Below the pieces are notes generated by a model. It was given only the letters and a program-made list of their open reading frames with translations. It searched no databases and was not told the origin of the DNA. The position numbers and the translations under genes were made by a program. A DNA stretch of 64,000 nt from Phoma sp. XZ068. Lineage: Eukaryota > Ascomycota > Dothideomycetes > Pleosporales > Didymellaceae. Below are positions 1-11,345 of the stretch, piece by piece; position 1 is the stretch's first letter, and the number at the start of each line of letters is the position of its first letter. The DNA lies in contig RBKR01000018.1 in the NCBI GenBank assembly GCA_004835665.1, forward strand, positions 62,001 to 126,000. Reading direction: 5' to 3'.

Positions 1-2754
1 TGTCTTGCGCTCTGTTGTGGCGGGTCGCACAGTACACTGCGTATTAAATGACAATGCACACCGGGTTACAGGACCAAGTCCTCTGTCAGGGCAGGCAGAT
101 TCGAACAGCCGTTTTGATGTGGTACAACTCTTCCCAGGGACCTCGGGATGCAGATATGCCTTCGCTTCTTTATCGATGACTATATTTTGACCTCCGGGAC
201 GAGAGAGGATCGGAACTTTCGATCTGACGTACGATATGCAACACGATATGCAACATGCCCATCATGTATCTCGTCAACGAAATGTACCATCAAATGTGAA
301 GTTTTAAAGACGCTCACCATAGGTTGTCCTTGGATGGGCTGGACGAGCAAGAAAAGCTCTGCAAAACTCGTTACGCTTTAATCAGGATATACAGAACTTT
401 TCAAATGCTTCATAATGCGCCTTTAACCCCGTCTGAGTGGAAGGTCTTATGATGTTAGGTGGCGACTCGGATGGCACTAAGGAGGAAGGCAAAATGATTC
501 TACTAAAGTTTTGTCTACAAGAGCAAATCTGCTATATGTTTAATAGCTGTCGTTGCAATGCTTGAGCAATGGGAAATCATTGAGCATGCTGAATTCTCAA
601 TATTCCTTGAGGTGCGGAAAGGCTGTCGAGGGTGAAGGCCACTGTAAATGCTTCTGCCATCAATGAAATGACTGGGCATGGTCACGGACTTTTGGCTCAT
701 TCGGTCATACGTTTCCTCACTTTGGAGACGTGGGCTTCCATCTGGGTCATTGTTTGTGAAGTTCAAGTGGGTTAGGAGATAAACAACGATACCTCGGCAT
801 TAGGGTCAGCTACACTCGAAGCCACCATAGACAAATACTATCTTCCATTTCACTGTTCTGCATAGTGACATCTTCCCAAAACAATCGCTGCTACCCGCCA
901 TAAAATGAAGCTTTTTGTTGTTAAGTTCATTCCCACGCGCCAATCCTAGGCTTCTTTGATTCGTAGAGAAGGACTTGACTAAATAAGGTTCAGCCTCAAA
1001 CGCCGATCTTTCCCTTTTTAAATCAGCGACATCATTATCGATATGCGTCCTTACCTGAACAACCACGTCCGTAAGAGCCTCTCTACACCTCTGGGAAGTC
1101 TGGAAACTGTTTGAATCCCCAGGACGAATTTGAGCGTTTTGGACAACAGACTTTCACCTTACTAGCCAAACTCATCTCGTCTCTGCAACTAATATGACGT
1201 TTCTACAATACTTAGTCTTCTGGAACTTTAAGAAGCCCGGCGACAACGACTGGCACCCGCAAATCGGCCAATGTCCCACGAAGTATACTAAGAACCTCCC
1301 AACTTTTCTGCAGCGGACAGATACCGAAGCCACCTTGATCGACGCTGCCCCATTTATTGCTGGTGTCGGATCCCTCCGGCATTCGGCACAGCTCTTCGAC
1401 TTTGGATTCACGGCATCAGCTTCTGTGTTCCAGAACGTGAAAACTATGACTGCCATCCACAGATCAGTTCTTCTTTCAGTGCCTCTGATCTTGGTCATGC
1501 AAGCCGCCGGGATCCAGTACCGAACACTTATCCCACGTTGGTGCCATGAAAGGGAGCGGCGTCGAGAAGAAGTGGAAGTTAGGCGGCATGTTGATGTCGG
1601 CGCCTATATGGGCGGCGTGAGCTGGGTCGCTCGAATGATTCTCAAAGTTGGCATACGCTATTGGGCACCGATCGATGTTGTCATGGGCGGAGCACTGTGC
1701 GATGTACTCCATAGAGAGTATGTTAGAACGCACAGCTCTTGAACGAATAGCATTCTGCATGCTCTAAAAGGCATCAGGGAATTGGGCCTGTGTTACCCTA
1801 CAGCCACTTCCGGACGAGCATGGACGGCCGCCTGGTTCCAACGCAAGAACTCCTGCTGCATGCAGATCAACGTCCCCTCCCATAATAGCTCATTGCCGCA
1901 CATGCCTAGACACTTTTGTCCCCTATAGTACACCGCGTAGCAGGACGCCCTCCGCAGCATCCTTTGCCCGCACTAGCTCTGAGAGGAAATTTACAACGCC
2001 CATCCTATTGCGACACTGAAGTGACCACGGGTGCCAGAGATGCTCAAATGTCAACGGCAGGGGTTGTGATTTGAAGATCAGCGTACAAAGAGTACGAGAC
2101 ATAATGTGAGTTTCTACTCGCCAAGCAATCATAAGTCGAAGCTAGGCTGACAAGATCGACGCCGACAGCAGCGTCTCTAGGGATTGTTCCTAGAACCTAT
2201 ATTCAGATCAGGCTAGGCCGTGCTATCGAAGTTTCTGTCCATGACTCGAGGGTCTTCAATAGTATTGTATGTGTGAACATTATCACATAGATTATGGAGG
2301 AGGTTTTGATCATAATGATCACCCGACACAAAAAATGGGTCCGAATCAATTTCATTGCCTGGCAGTTTCGTTATTAGACAGGAAACACGTCTGACATATG
2401 TCGATTCCGTTTGTCTTCGTCTTAAGGCTTGCTTTAGGCATTGGTGTGCTGAGGTAGCACATCTTATAATTCACTTTGGGGGCCTGATATTGGTGTGCAG
2501 ATTGTAGACACCGCAAAGCAGTCGTAGTTCTCTGGTTCGTGCGGGTGGCAACTTGGCTAAAGACAAGAGATGACTCTGCGAACCATCGATCCCGTAACAC
2601 AGAACATACTGCTATGTCAGCTTGGACAGCCACTCTGACATGGAAAGACTTGCGTCTTGGTCAACTTGGACTGTCACTTTGGCTTTCTAAATATATTCAC
2701 TGCATTCGATCGTCCATGCATCCATCACATCTCTTCCCAGCTCAAAGTTGGATA
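1..2754. other. Gene-poor left end
   Basis: No gene can be supported here. The longest frames are a 182-codon plus-strand ATG frame at 1194-1742 and two overlapping minus-strand frames at 1172-1760; none shows a motif I recognise, and they overlap one another, so at most one could be real. Base composition is mixed and stop codons are frequent in all other frames. The stretch may be intergenic or a fully eroded gene. Confidence 0.5.
231..254. repeat. Two-copy 12-bp tandem repeat
   Basis: The 12-mer ACGATATGCAAC occurs twice head to tail with no mismatch. It lies in non-coding DNA and no function is evident. Confidence 0.8.
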
Positions 2755-2840
2755 TCTTCGATAGTATAGTGGTCAGTATTTCTGCTTGTCATCCTCAGGA
2801 CAGCTCGCAGGAGGCCGGGGTTCGATTCCCCGTCGGAGAG
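2755..2840 (+). tRNA. tRNA-Asp (anticodon GTC) with a 14-nt intron
   Basis: The cloverleaf can be drawn directly. The acceptor stem is 2755-2761 (TCTTCGA) with 2833-2839 (TCGGAGA), seven pairs including one G-T, then discriminator G2840. The T arm has a perfect five-pair stem CGGGG/CCCCG around TTCGATT. The D arm lies in TAGTATAGTGGTCAGTA. The anticodon stem pairs TCTGC (2781-2785) with GCAGG (2807-2811). The loop TT-GTC-A is split after position 37 by about 14 nt (2792-2805), the canonical site of tRNA introns. Anticodon GTC at 2788-2790 decodes Asp. The T arm doubles as the B box (GGTTCGATTCC). A T5 run follows at 2850. Confidence 0.95.
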
Positions 2841-3608
2841 ATACGATTCTTTTTGCTAGAGTGTGGTGTTGAACTTGTGGAAAGGAGGGTGGAGGTGTCG
2901 ATTTTCTTTTGGTGGTGGCCTGTGCGTAGGGCGCTAGTGCTCGTGGAGTGTTGGTCCGTGTCTATCTCGAAAGTTACCGGGACAATCCAAGTCTGATTGA
3001 CTACGATATATTGACTTCAAATATGCTCACTGGTTTTGGATCGCGGGCCTACAGTATGGTTCTTTACCTGTGGGCTGCGCACGAGTGATTATCAACATAG
3101 CGCTACCCAGGTACTTAGGAAGCCCTCAATAGCTACTATCTAAATCCAGGCTATTTCTAGGGGTTAAATGGAACAAAACTCGATATAGAGAGTAACTTTT
3201 ACTTGTTCTTGTGATCACTTGCCGAACTCGCGAGATACAAGTTTGAATGGTTAATTGGACCCTGCGTGGTAGGATGGTCAGTGCCCGCGTAGAGGTTCCA
3301 CTTGAGAGCGCCCACGACACGCCACTCACATCTGATCAAGTTTGGTGTTCAAGCTTTTGTTCGTTCGTAGGGATAATTAATGCGATTTCGGAGGTGTTGT
3401 CTCGATGTGTAATATGGGAAATAGTTTGCGTGCTCATAAGGATTGCGTGGTGTGGACCTTGCTATGGCGTGCCCTGTGAGCTCGATGTCGTTAGCTCAGC
3501 GTCGATATCATCAACCAGTCCGATACCGTATAATAACATAGATAAGACGCATGATCACCAACAGAATGAATCAATCTGCTGTCCGTGGCACTTATAGCAC
3601 ATTGCACA
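2841..3608. other. Intergenic, tRNA to monooxygenase
   Basis: No supported gene. The frame of the downstream monooxygenase is open back to 3585, but the first codon there is GTG; the first ATG is at 3609. This interval should hold its promoter and 5' leader; I see no clear TATA box. Confidence 0.6.
2850..2854 (+). terminator. Pol III terminator of the tRNA-Asp gene
   Basis: A TTTTT run starts ten bases after the last tRNA nucleotide, the usual RNA polymerase III stop signal. Confidence 0.8.
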
Positions 3609-5606
3609 ATGGCAGCTGTATCACCACAACATCCCGTTTCCCAAGTGGACCCCGGCAAACTCGAGGCGGTGCGGAAGAAGTATGCTGAAGAGGCACACAA
3701 GCGGCTGCGACCTGAAGCTGCTGCACAGTTTTTGCCTCTTAACGAAGCCAGCGAAGACCGGCTGCACTCTCTCCTCGACGACCCTTGGGCAGACCACACA
3801 GCACTTAACGCCAAGGTATCGCCCATCCATGACGACAAGGTGGTGCGATTTTTCGTGCTTGGAGCCGGATTTGGAGGACTAGTATACGCTGTACGCCTTA
3901 TCGAATCTGGCATAGCCACGGCAGATGAGATCCGAATTCTCGACGCAGCTGGAGGATTTGGCGGAACTTGGTACTGGCATCGTTACCCGGGACTGCACTG
4001 TGACGTTGAGAGCTACTGTTACCTACCACTACTAGAGGAGACAGGATACGTACCAACACAGAAGTACGCCCCTGCTGCTGAGATCAGAAGGCATGCTGAA
4101 CGCATTGCGAAGCAATGGAAGCTCGATGACCAGACGCTATTCCGATCAGACGTAAGTCGTGTAGAATGGGACGATATTGAAGAGCTTTGGACGATATCTT
4201 TTGTTGAGAGGCGCGGTCCGGGAGTGAATCCCCTCCATCACCAAATCAAGGCACAGTATGTTTACCTCGCTGCCGGGGTTCTCACCAAACCGCAGGTTCC
4301 TAAGATCCCTGGTCTTTTGTCTTACCGAGGTGACATCTTCCATACATCTCGATTCGACTATCAGATAACAGGCGGTTCGCAGGACGACCAGACTCTTGGC
4401 AATTTGCGCGACAAGAAAGTCGCAGTTGTTGGAACCGCTGCGACTGCCGTAGGTGCAGTCCCTACCTTGGCTAAATTTGCGAAAGAGTTGTATGTAGTCC
4501 AGCGAACACCAGCCTATGTCAAGCCACGCAATCAACAGACCACCAAGGTCAAGGAATTCAAGCGGACTGTGGCCAGCAAGAAAGGGTGGCAATTCGAAAG
4601 ACAGATTAACCTGAACCGACACATGACCAACGCTGTTAGTTTCGGCCTACCAAATCTAGTCAAGGATGGCTGGACTGACATGCCTGCATACTCAGCCGTG
4701 ATGGGTTCCCCTGCGCACGGCATCGTCGTTCCTTCACCGGACGAGGAAGAGCGGCGGGCGACCTGGTTTCACGCCCTAGATCTTCCTCACATGGAGGCGG
4801 TACGCAAACGCGTGGACGACACTGTTAAGGATCCTGGTACAGCTGAGAGGTTGAAGCCCTGGTATCCTTCATGGTGCAAGCGCCCAACCTTCAGCGATGA
4901 ATACTTACAAGCATTCAACGAACCACACGTACATCTTGTAGACACAGATGGTAAGGGTCCGTCTCACGCCACGGAGCGTGGCCTTGTTGTTGCTGGTATA
5001 GAATACCCTGTTGATGTGCTTATATTCAGCACGGGTTACTCTGTTGCTGGTGGCCGCACAGGCGGAAGCCCTGCAGGCAGAATTGGTATCGAAGTACTAG
5101 GTCGCAACGGTGTTTCAATGGACAAGAAATGGCAAGAGATTGGTGCTGCCACACTGCATGGATATGCAACCAACGGCTTTCCAAACCTCTTCTTTTCTGG
5201 TACATCGCAGGGTACCATCACTGGAAACAACGTATTCATGCTGAGCCTCATTGCTCGGCATGTGACATACTGGATCCTGGAAGCTGAGAAGCGCGTTGGT
5301 GAAGGTCGACGAGCTATTGTTGAGGTGACCAGAGAAGCTGAAGAAGCGCACAGTGCAGAGATCATGAAGAGAGCGCCATTCTTCTCGTCTCTCGCTGGAT
5401 GCACACCTGGTTACTTTAATGGTCACGGACAGGCGACTTCGCAGGACCCAGTGGAGAAGACGAAGCAAGCCAGGAGCGTGGTATGGGCAGAGGGCACAGT
5501 GTCGTTCTTGGAACACATTGGTAAATGGAGAGACGAGGGCACTTTGAAAGGGTTGAACATCAAGGGTAGACAGAAATCTGGAGCACGGTTATTGTCAAGC
5601 CTCTGA
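3609..5606 (+). CDS. FAD-dependent Baeyer-Villiger-type monooxygenase
   Basis: Single-exon gene, 665 residues, close to the size of fungal enzymes that carry an N-terminal extension before the flavin domain. It should use FAD, NADPH and O2 to insert oxygen next to a carbonyl (esters or lactones from ketones); the substrate is unknown. Seen: an FAD Rossmann motif GAGFGG near residue 85; GGTWYWHRYPGLHCDVES near 118-135, diagnostic of this class; a BVMO fingerprint YRGDIFHTSRFDY near 239-251; and a second nucleotide motif VVGTAATA near 272. Two oddities: the fingerprint ends in F where W is typical, and the NADPH motif reads GTAATA rather than the usual GTGATA. ATG 3609 is the first methionine and has A at -3. 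No other biosynthetic gene flanks it, so it looks like a stand-alone detoxification or catabolic enzyme. Confidence 0.9.
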   Translation: MAAVSPQHPVSQVDPGKLEAVRKKYAEEAHKRLRPEAAAQFLPLNEASEDRLHSLLDDPWADHTALNAKVSPIHDDKVVRFFVLGAGFGGLVYAVRLIESGIATADEIRILDAAGGFGGTWYWHRYPGLHCDVESYCYLPLLEETGYVPTQKYAPAAEIRRHAERIAKQWKLDDQTLFRSDVSRVEWDDIEELWTISFVERRGPGVNPLHHQIKAQYVYLAAGVLTKPQVPKIPGLLSYRGDIFHTSRFDYQITGGSQDDQTLGNLRDKKVAVVGTAATAVGAVPTLAKFAKELYVVQRTPAYVKPRNQQTTKVKEFKRTVASKKGWQFERQINLNRHMTNAVSFGLPNLVKDGWTDMPAYSAVMGSPAHGIVVPSPDEEERRATWFHALDLPHMEAVRKRVDDTVKDPGTAERLKPWYPSWCKRPTFSDEYLQAFNEPHVHLVDTDGKGPSHATERGLVVAGIEYPVDVLIFSTGYSVAGGRTGGSPAGRIGIEVLGRNGVSMDKKWQEIGAATLHGYATNGFPNLFFSGTSQGTITGNNVFMLSLIARHVTYWILEAEKRVGEGRRAIVEVTREAEEAHSAEIMKRAPFFSSLAGCTPGYFNGHGQATSQDPVEKTKQARSVVWAEGTVSFLEHIGKWRDEGTLKGLNIKGRQKSGARLLSSL

Positions 5607-7005
5607 GTGGGCTTCGATGAGGATGAGGCTGACGAACGCGACTGCCCGAGGATGGAGAAGGTGGGCAGGCTAATGGCGATGGGATCTTCGATGATGGGTC
5701 AAAATGCAAGCGCTAGCTGACCAGCGTGGGTTTTCACGCGTCACTTTGGATTCAACCGTACGTAGTCAAAATGATGCTTTGGACATTTTTGCCGTAGAGC
5801 ATCTTAGGTACGGTAGAGCCCGCTGCTCTATATACAGGAAAGAAATTGCGCGAAAGGAAATTCCACTTTTCTTGGTATTGTTCCACTTCGCCAAAAAGTG
5901 CACAGCTTGCATGCGTTACCTTCCAGCTTCACCACCGCGTTGCTGCCTTACCTTTGCAGTCCAGGCCATTGAAACTTCAGCGCACGCAAAAGTTCATAGT
6001 CCTTCAAGTATACCAGGCCACATTGCATTGCATACGCGGCTGTCTCCATGTGATGGGGGCTGCATGTTGGATCACATGTAAAGTCGAGCTTGGTACCAGA
6101 CTGAGAGTTTTCTGGCAAATCCCGTGCAAGATAACCTTCGTCTGTTTCACCGGAAACTGCAGAGGCGCCCTGCGCCACGGATAAATGATGCCACCACCTA
6201 CTGCATGCCCTAGCGAGCTACATGCGGATGTCGGCGCCCCGCTCAGCAACGGCCCTTGGCGCTCGATACTGTATCTTTGATCGTGGAAATTGCAATGTCA
6301 CGCAAGCATGTTAGGCTCACATGATTCCGCTCAAGATCTCGAAGACCCTTGGCTGTCTCAGCCATGAGAAACAACTAGAAAATACAGGCTAATCACCCTC
6401 CTTGATCTCACAGTGAGAAAGATGCTGCAGTCTGCTTTCATACTCCTAATTGACTATACAAACATTCAATGTGAACACAAAAGTACTTAATTCTCATGTA
6501 CTTAGCCTGGTTACGCTCACGGGAATCCACACTTAGGTTTCTTGATCATGTCCAAACATCAAGGTTTCCATCTCCCATTCGCCGCTGTGTCTCCATCAGA
6601 GTCAGGACGGACAGTCAGGACGATAAGAATATGAGCGAAAGTAGACGTGATGGGCGTAGTTGAAACCCCTTTTTTACCACGTCGAGAGACAGGTTTATGG
6701 CTCTGTAGAATCAGCTGCTCGACCATGGAGAAATCCGACGCGAATCTGCGATTTACGATAGAGGAAGATTGCCTTGATTGCAGGGTAACCAGGCTTGTGC
6801 GCTGGTTGCAGCGTACACGAGGTTGAATACGAGACAATCTGGTGAGACCAGGCTTCAGACAAGGGTGGTGGAGGCTTGACTGAACCTTCATTTAACATCC
6901 CGAAGATCGCATTGTATGATACGAAAGAATGTTGCCGCTTCTGTGGGTTATGCACGATGCGCGGAAGGCCGTTAGCGGGATCTGGTCGGGACATGATTAT
7001 CATTA
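5607..7005. other. Intergenic between convergent genes
   Basis: About 1.4 kb between the 3' ends of the monooxygenase and the HET gene. Short frames exist on both strands but overlap each other and lack motifs. No repeat or RNA gene was recognised. Confidence 0.6.
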
Positions 7006-8775
7006 TCAAGCGAGATAGATATCTTGCTCTTGCAGTCCTAGACGTCTGCACATGGACAATCCCCGACCATCTTGAAAGCCATCAATGAAGCAATCTCCGC
7101 AGCCCAAATGGTATTGCTGCGATTGACCGCTTGGAGAATCCATTGTTGGAACCAGAACGAAGAGACCCCTACCGCCGAGAAGGTAGCAAATCTTTGGGCG
7201 ATCCTGGCCAGTGAAATATGGGAATGTTACAGCTAAGAGGCCTCTTTTAGTAAGAAACGGTAGTCTGAACTCTGTACTTCGTCCTCGTACTCGTAGGCCA
7301 GCAGAACGCCCATCGCGCCACAGGTGTGAGGTGATCTGGTCTAGCTCAAATGTGCGACGACTTATGTTATGTAAGATTGAGGTTGTTGGTCGTTCTTCGC
7401 CAAACAGGACGGTGTTCGAAATAGGATCATTCGGGATCTTGGCGGCCCAGTCTTGCAAGGCTTCATGGTGCTCTATTTCTTCCTGTGCACCTATTGAGTG
7501 CACAGGTTCTCCCAGGTCATCCAGAATGTACCCTTTCAGAATGAGAAAGTCTCTTTCAAATCGATACTCAAGCATCTCATCTGCGCAGGGTTTTACTCGA
7601 AGGTCCAGTCTTTCGAGCATTGAAATGGTCGGTGTCATCTCGAAGGCAGTTCGGTTCTTTTCTGTGTAGTCTGTAACCCATGACGGTCTCCCTGTGACGC
7701 TGTTTCCCCGCTCATTCCTCATCTGAGCTAGTACATCTAGGTTTCCCTCCTGCAGGATGCACCAACTGACGAAACGTTTGTACACTTCGCGTCGTGGTAA
7801 AGTGTAATCTACAGCAAATGAATTCATGTCTCTTGAATGCTCTCGGCTGCCGAGGAGTCCTCTAATCCCGTAGATCTTGTCTCTGGAATCGGTGGCGTCA
7901 CAGGTTCTACAAAGAAGTGCGATTTCGGAGGGCGGGATGGATACGTTTGCATATTGCAACCAACTCCTGAGAGACAAAATCAGGTTGATCATTTCCAACC
8001 CCCGTGACGTTTCTTTCGCAAAGCCAGTGACTGCCTTAGCTTTGCAGACCGTGTAGCATTCTGTCAGACGACTTCCAATTGCTTGAGATGCTGGAAGACG
8101 TGACATGAACCTCAATGCTGCGGAAGCAAATGAGTCCCAAGACAAAATGTCATTGTGCAAATGGACTGATAGATCTCGGGCTAGAGCGGCCTCTTGGACA
8201 ACCCACATCCTTCCAAACCATGGGAGCTTCAGGATATCATAGAAGGCTCCTCTCCGAGGAATATCAGGAGGCCGTGCTTCTGAAAAGACCTCGTGTAGAG
8301 GGGGGTCGGTGGGTAGCATCGATGCCTGCTCAGATATACTATCAGCCCAGCGTGTTGCGGCAGTCACCTCGATGGCTTCGGCCTCTAAACCCTGGCAATC
8401 AAGCCAGATGATGACGCGATGCGCTCTCTGATAAATGTATCTCATCAGTTGCACCTGCTCGGCCTTCTCTTTGCTGTCTTTCTGATTGATGCATAAACTA
8501 TCAATCCACAATGTCCGGCTCCGATCTGGCAAGCGAAGACTTGTTAGCATACGGTAGACATTGTCGGGAACTTGAATCACGTTGTCGTTGATTGTTATTC
8601 GGTGAATGCGTCCCGCCGCATCCCATTTATACGAGATTGCTTCCCAAAGTGCTCTTTGTGGTTGCTGGTGTCTTTGGATGTTGACAATCATGAAATTCAT
8701 TGAGATCGGCTCCTTGTTCGAACCATGTCTCAAGTCCAATACGCGAATTTGGTTCGACGGGTCGAAGAATACCAT
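7006..8775 (-). CDS. HET-domain (heterokaryon incompatibility) protein
   Basis: Intact single-exon gene of 589 residues. HET domains occur in fungal self/non-self recognition proteins; activation typically triggers cell death after fusion of incompatible hyphae, and the domain is distantly TIR-like. The three conserved blocks are visible: AISYKWD near residue 46, RTLWIDSLCINQ near 87-98, and FGRMWVVQEAALA near 185-200. The N-terminus (FDPSNQIRVLDL) matches the usual lead-in of such proteins, supporting the ATG at 8775. The C-terminus GDCFIDGFQDGRGL is a common tail. No NACHT, WD or ankyrin module is attached. The two genes upstream of it on the window are decayed recognition-type or AAA genes, so it sits in a likely allorecognition neighbourhood. 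Its partner and allelic specificity cannot be read from sequence. Confidence 0.9.
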   Translation of the reverse strand: MVFFDPSNQIRVLDLRHGSNKEPISMNFMIVNIQRHQQPQRALWEAISYKWDAAGRIHRITINDNVIQVPDNVYRMLTSLRLPDRSRTLWIDSLCINQKDSKEKAEQVQLMRYIYQRAHRVIIWLDCQGLEAEAIEVTAATRWADSISEQASMLPTDPPLHEVFSEARPPDIPRRGAFYDILKLPWFGRMWVVQEAALARDLSVHLHNDILSWDSFASAALRFMSRLPASQAIGSRLTECYTVCKAKAVTGFAKETSRGLEMINLILSLRSWLQYANVSIPPSEIALLCRTCDATDSRDKIYGIRGLLGSREHSRDMNSFAVDYTLPRREVYKRFVSWCILQEGNLDVLAQMRNERGNSVTGRPSWVTDYTEKNRTAFEMTPTISMLERLDLRVKPCADEMLEYRFERDFLILKGYILDDLGEPVHSIGAQEEIEHHEALQDWAAKIPNDPISNTVLFGEERPTTSILHNISRRTFELDQITSHLWRDGRSAGLRVRGRSTEFRLPFLTKRGLLAVTFPYFTGQDRPKICYLLGGRGLFVLVPTMDSPSGQSQQYHLGCGDCFIDGFQDGRGLSMCRRLGLQEQDIYLA

Positions 8776-9354
8776 GATGCTGTAGGCTTTCTGCCTTCTG
8801 TAAGTAGGAAAAATGAGGACTAAGAATTCGGGTTTGATCTGAGTCTGCCCTGGAGTATCCAGTCATCTAAATCGTTTGGACAAAGTTGCTGCCTTCAGCT
8901 GAAGGTGGGGTTGATGCCGCGCAGAGCTAGTGGGATCCACAATGCAACACCAGATTGGGCGCAATATTCTGCTCGGCTGAGAGATCCTGGTTCGGCAGCC
9001 TGCATATGCAATGTCCTCTTTATGACTTCATTCACTTTGACGGTATGTTTATGGTTTTCTATGCTCCCTAATCATGCCCCTTCCCGTAAAGAACCCCAAG
9101 ATCACGAGACTGAAATGCTAGAGTATCAGTCTTGATATGAATATCGTTGTACCTAAATAACCTCTTGAGATACTCTGTCGGGCCCCCAAGAGTCCACAGC
9201 ACTATAGCCGCATTCACACGCTCACAACTCGTCGGCTAGCATTGATGTTGTCAATAACACCGCTGATAGAAATGTCACAGTGCTACAACATCAAGACAAA
9301 AAAGCACTCAGTCGTTAAACGAAGAATTATAGGTAATAGTAGTGACAGGGACAG
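8776..9354. other. Intergenic, HET gene to NACHT-like relic
   Basis: No gene supported. It should contain the HET gene promoter at its left end; the right part approaches the decayed 3' end of the next pseudogene. Confidence 0.5.
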
Positions 9355-11345
9355 TTTATAAAAGTCTTTACCATGTTGACATGGATCTATAATGTTAAGC
9401 CGGTCTCACTAAACATCCACAACGACTTATCATCGCGAAGGGCCGGTTGTCCAAGGAGAAGTAGCTCTGACTTTCAAAGATTGGTCAGTAGAGAGCGAGA
9501 TTCACCTGATGTAGTCAGAAGCACCTTGAGCTTTCCGCCTCGCACGGAATGTATGAAATCTGTCAAAAGCTTGTCCGTGCTCCTACCATCGAGCCACTGA
9601 AATCCATCAATCACACAGAATGCCTTCCCTGGAAGGGTATCCCGGACGTCTTTGAAGACTTTTATGGCTTCTTCCCAAGTCGGGCCGTACCGTCGACCCG
9701 ACTAAAACGATCTGGTCCTAAATCCTTGCCGGTTTGGGACTCGGGGAGTGTTAGTTCGACCATTTGCCTTAGTAGCCCAAAGAGCAACTGGAAAAGCCCC
9801 TGCATCTCCATTCCATTGTCGCCAATCAGCTTTTCGTTCCTTCTCAGCTCACAAAAGTAGGATATTGTGGGGACGTTCGACGCAACAGCAAAGTCTATGA
9901 ACTTTGCTGCTGACAAAGTCAAGGGATTATTGAGCTCGTACCCCTCAAACAGAGGACCGGCGACGGATAGTATGTGGTCATCATTTGACTCGGTCCATTC
10001 AGCAACACGGGCTAGTGCTTCAGGGTTCGCTTTCATCGATGGTACGTCTATGTCAAGGCTGACACAATCTCGGTGGAACAAATCTTCGAGATCTGCCGAA
10101 CTCTCGAGGAGTTCTTTTCGTGTAATAAGAACATCGCTGCCGGACGTGCTAGAAATGTCGTCCATCCTGATTTTGGAAGGTTTTTGCATTTCTATCAATC
10201 GAGATCCTGGGTTTGGTCAGCGTTGTTATCGCAATGGGCGCGCGAGTACTACCAAAGCCTTGGCTTGTAAATCCATCACCAGCCTCAACCAGCAATTTGC
10301 TCAATACTGTATAGTATTGCTTTTCCCGTTACCTTTCTGCTCGCTCGTTCTCTAGCTGTCTGTGGACTTGCTGCACCAAATGCTTCATTTCCACCTGCAC
10401 TCTTCTGTATCCCTCCAAGCCAACTCTCAGATCCTTGCTCAGCTCTTCGGTAGTCAGCCGTATCACTCGCTGCTCAGCTGCCCCGTTCTGACTAGCTTTC
10501 CGCTTTATAATAATCGATTTGCGCTTGATGTCTTTGACAGAGTCTTTCATCTCATCGCAGAAGTTCTCGTTAAATGAGTCTAGTAGCCTCTTCCTCCTCT
10601 TCTTGCTGAACTAACTTAGTGTGTCCATAAGAAGGAGAAATATATGCGCATACAGATCTGCTACTGCATACTGCATATCATCGGTCTTGAATAGTTTCAA
10701 CTCGATTTCACAATCCGCCACGTGCTCCCTGATTTCACATAGAGCTTTGGCAAATTCCTCGGCAATGGTTTCATGGTTTCTGCTGGCTTTTACAATGGAA
10801 TTTATGGTCCCAGCAAAGAGACAAGTGTACTCATTCCCGCAGGGCACAACTTCGAGCATGTTGCTGTGTGCATCCAGCGTTCCGCAAAGCCGATGAAAGT
10901 AGCATTTAGCCTACCCCCGTTTCTCATTGCGTCTTGTTGATTCCCACTCTTTATTAATGTCTGAGATCGTTTGGATCATACATTCTATGGTGGGTAATGT
11001 GCCCTTAGTGTTAACCTGGTCTTCTTTGGGGCTTTTCTGCCTAAAGTTGAGCCACTGTTTCTGTAGCTTTCCTGCTTCAACCGACAGGGCTGCCGTAATA
11101 GGATTCCTTGCAGACTCATCAACGCACAGTAACAGAACCTTTCCAATGGTGTGACATACTGCTGCCCATGTTGGGCTTCCCAAGGCTGAAAGAAAATGGC
11201 TACATGGAGCTAAAATATCGTCCAACGATGGCTCTGTGCTAGACAAAACGCGACCAAGAGCCTGGCCCTGACTGGCTGTCGCCAAACGCTCTTCAGCATG
11301 GAAGCTGTAGATGCGCACCAGCTTTTTCGCTTCGAAGTCCTCCAT
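9355..11345 (-). pseudogene. Decayed NACHT-like / DUF7708-type N-terminal region of a fungal STAND (NLR-like) gene
   Basis: A coherent minus-strand reading runs from ATG 11345 through several breaks. The first three blocks (11345-10914, 10910-10614, 10610-10332) share one frame and are separated only by in-frame stops: TAG at 10911-10913 and TAG at 10611-10613. A TAA follows at 10329-10331. The frame then shifts to the block 10198 to about 9700, shifts again near 9700, and continues through VIDGFQWLDGR (about 9600) to TGA at 9474-9476. Readable family features are the helical LFAGTINSIVKAS and DLYAHIFLLLMD...RLLDSFNENF stretches, then a NACHT-like SYFCELRR and IDG region. No Walker A GxxxxGK survives in readable form. 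It therefore cannot make a full protein. The family assignment is from memory of such fungal proteins. Confidence 0.75.

Noticed and set aside
1194..1742. 182-codon plus-strand frame beginning MTFLQYLVFWNF
   Set aside because: No motif, and it is overlapped by two minus-strand frames of similar length. Coding status cannot be shown.
3585..3608. Upstream extension of the monooxygenase by eight codons
   Set aside because: The extension begins with GTG; the first ATG is at 3609 and has a good context.
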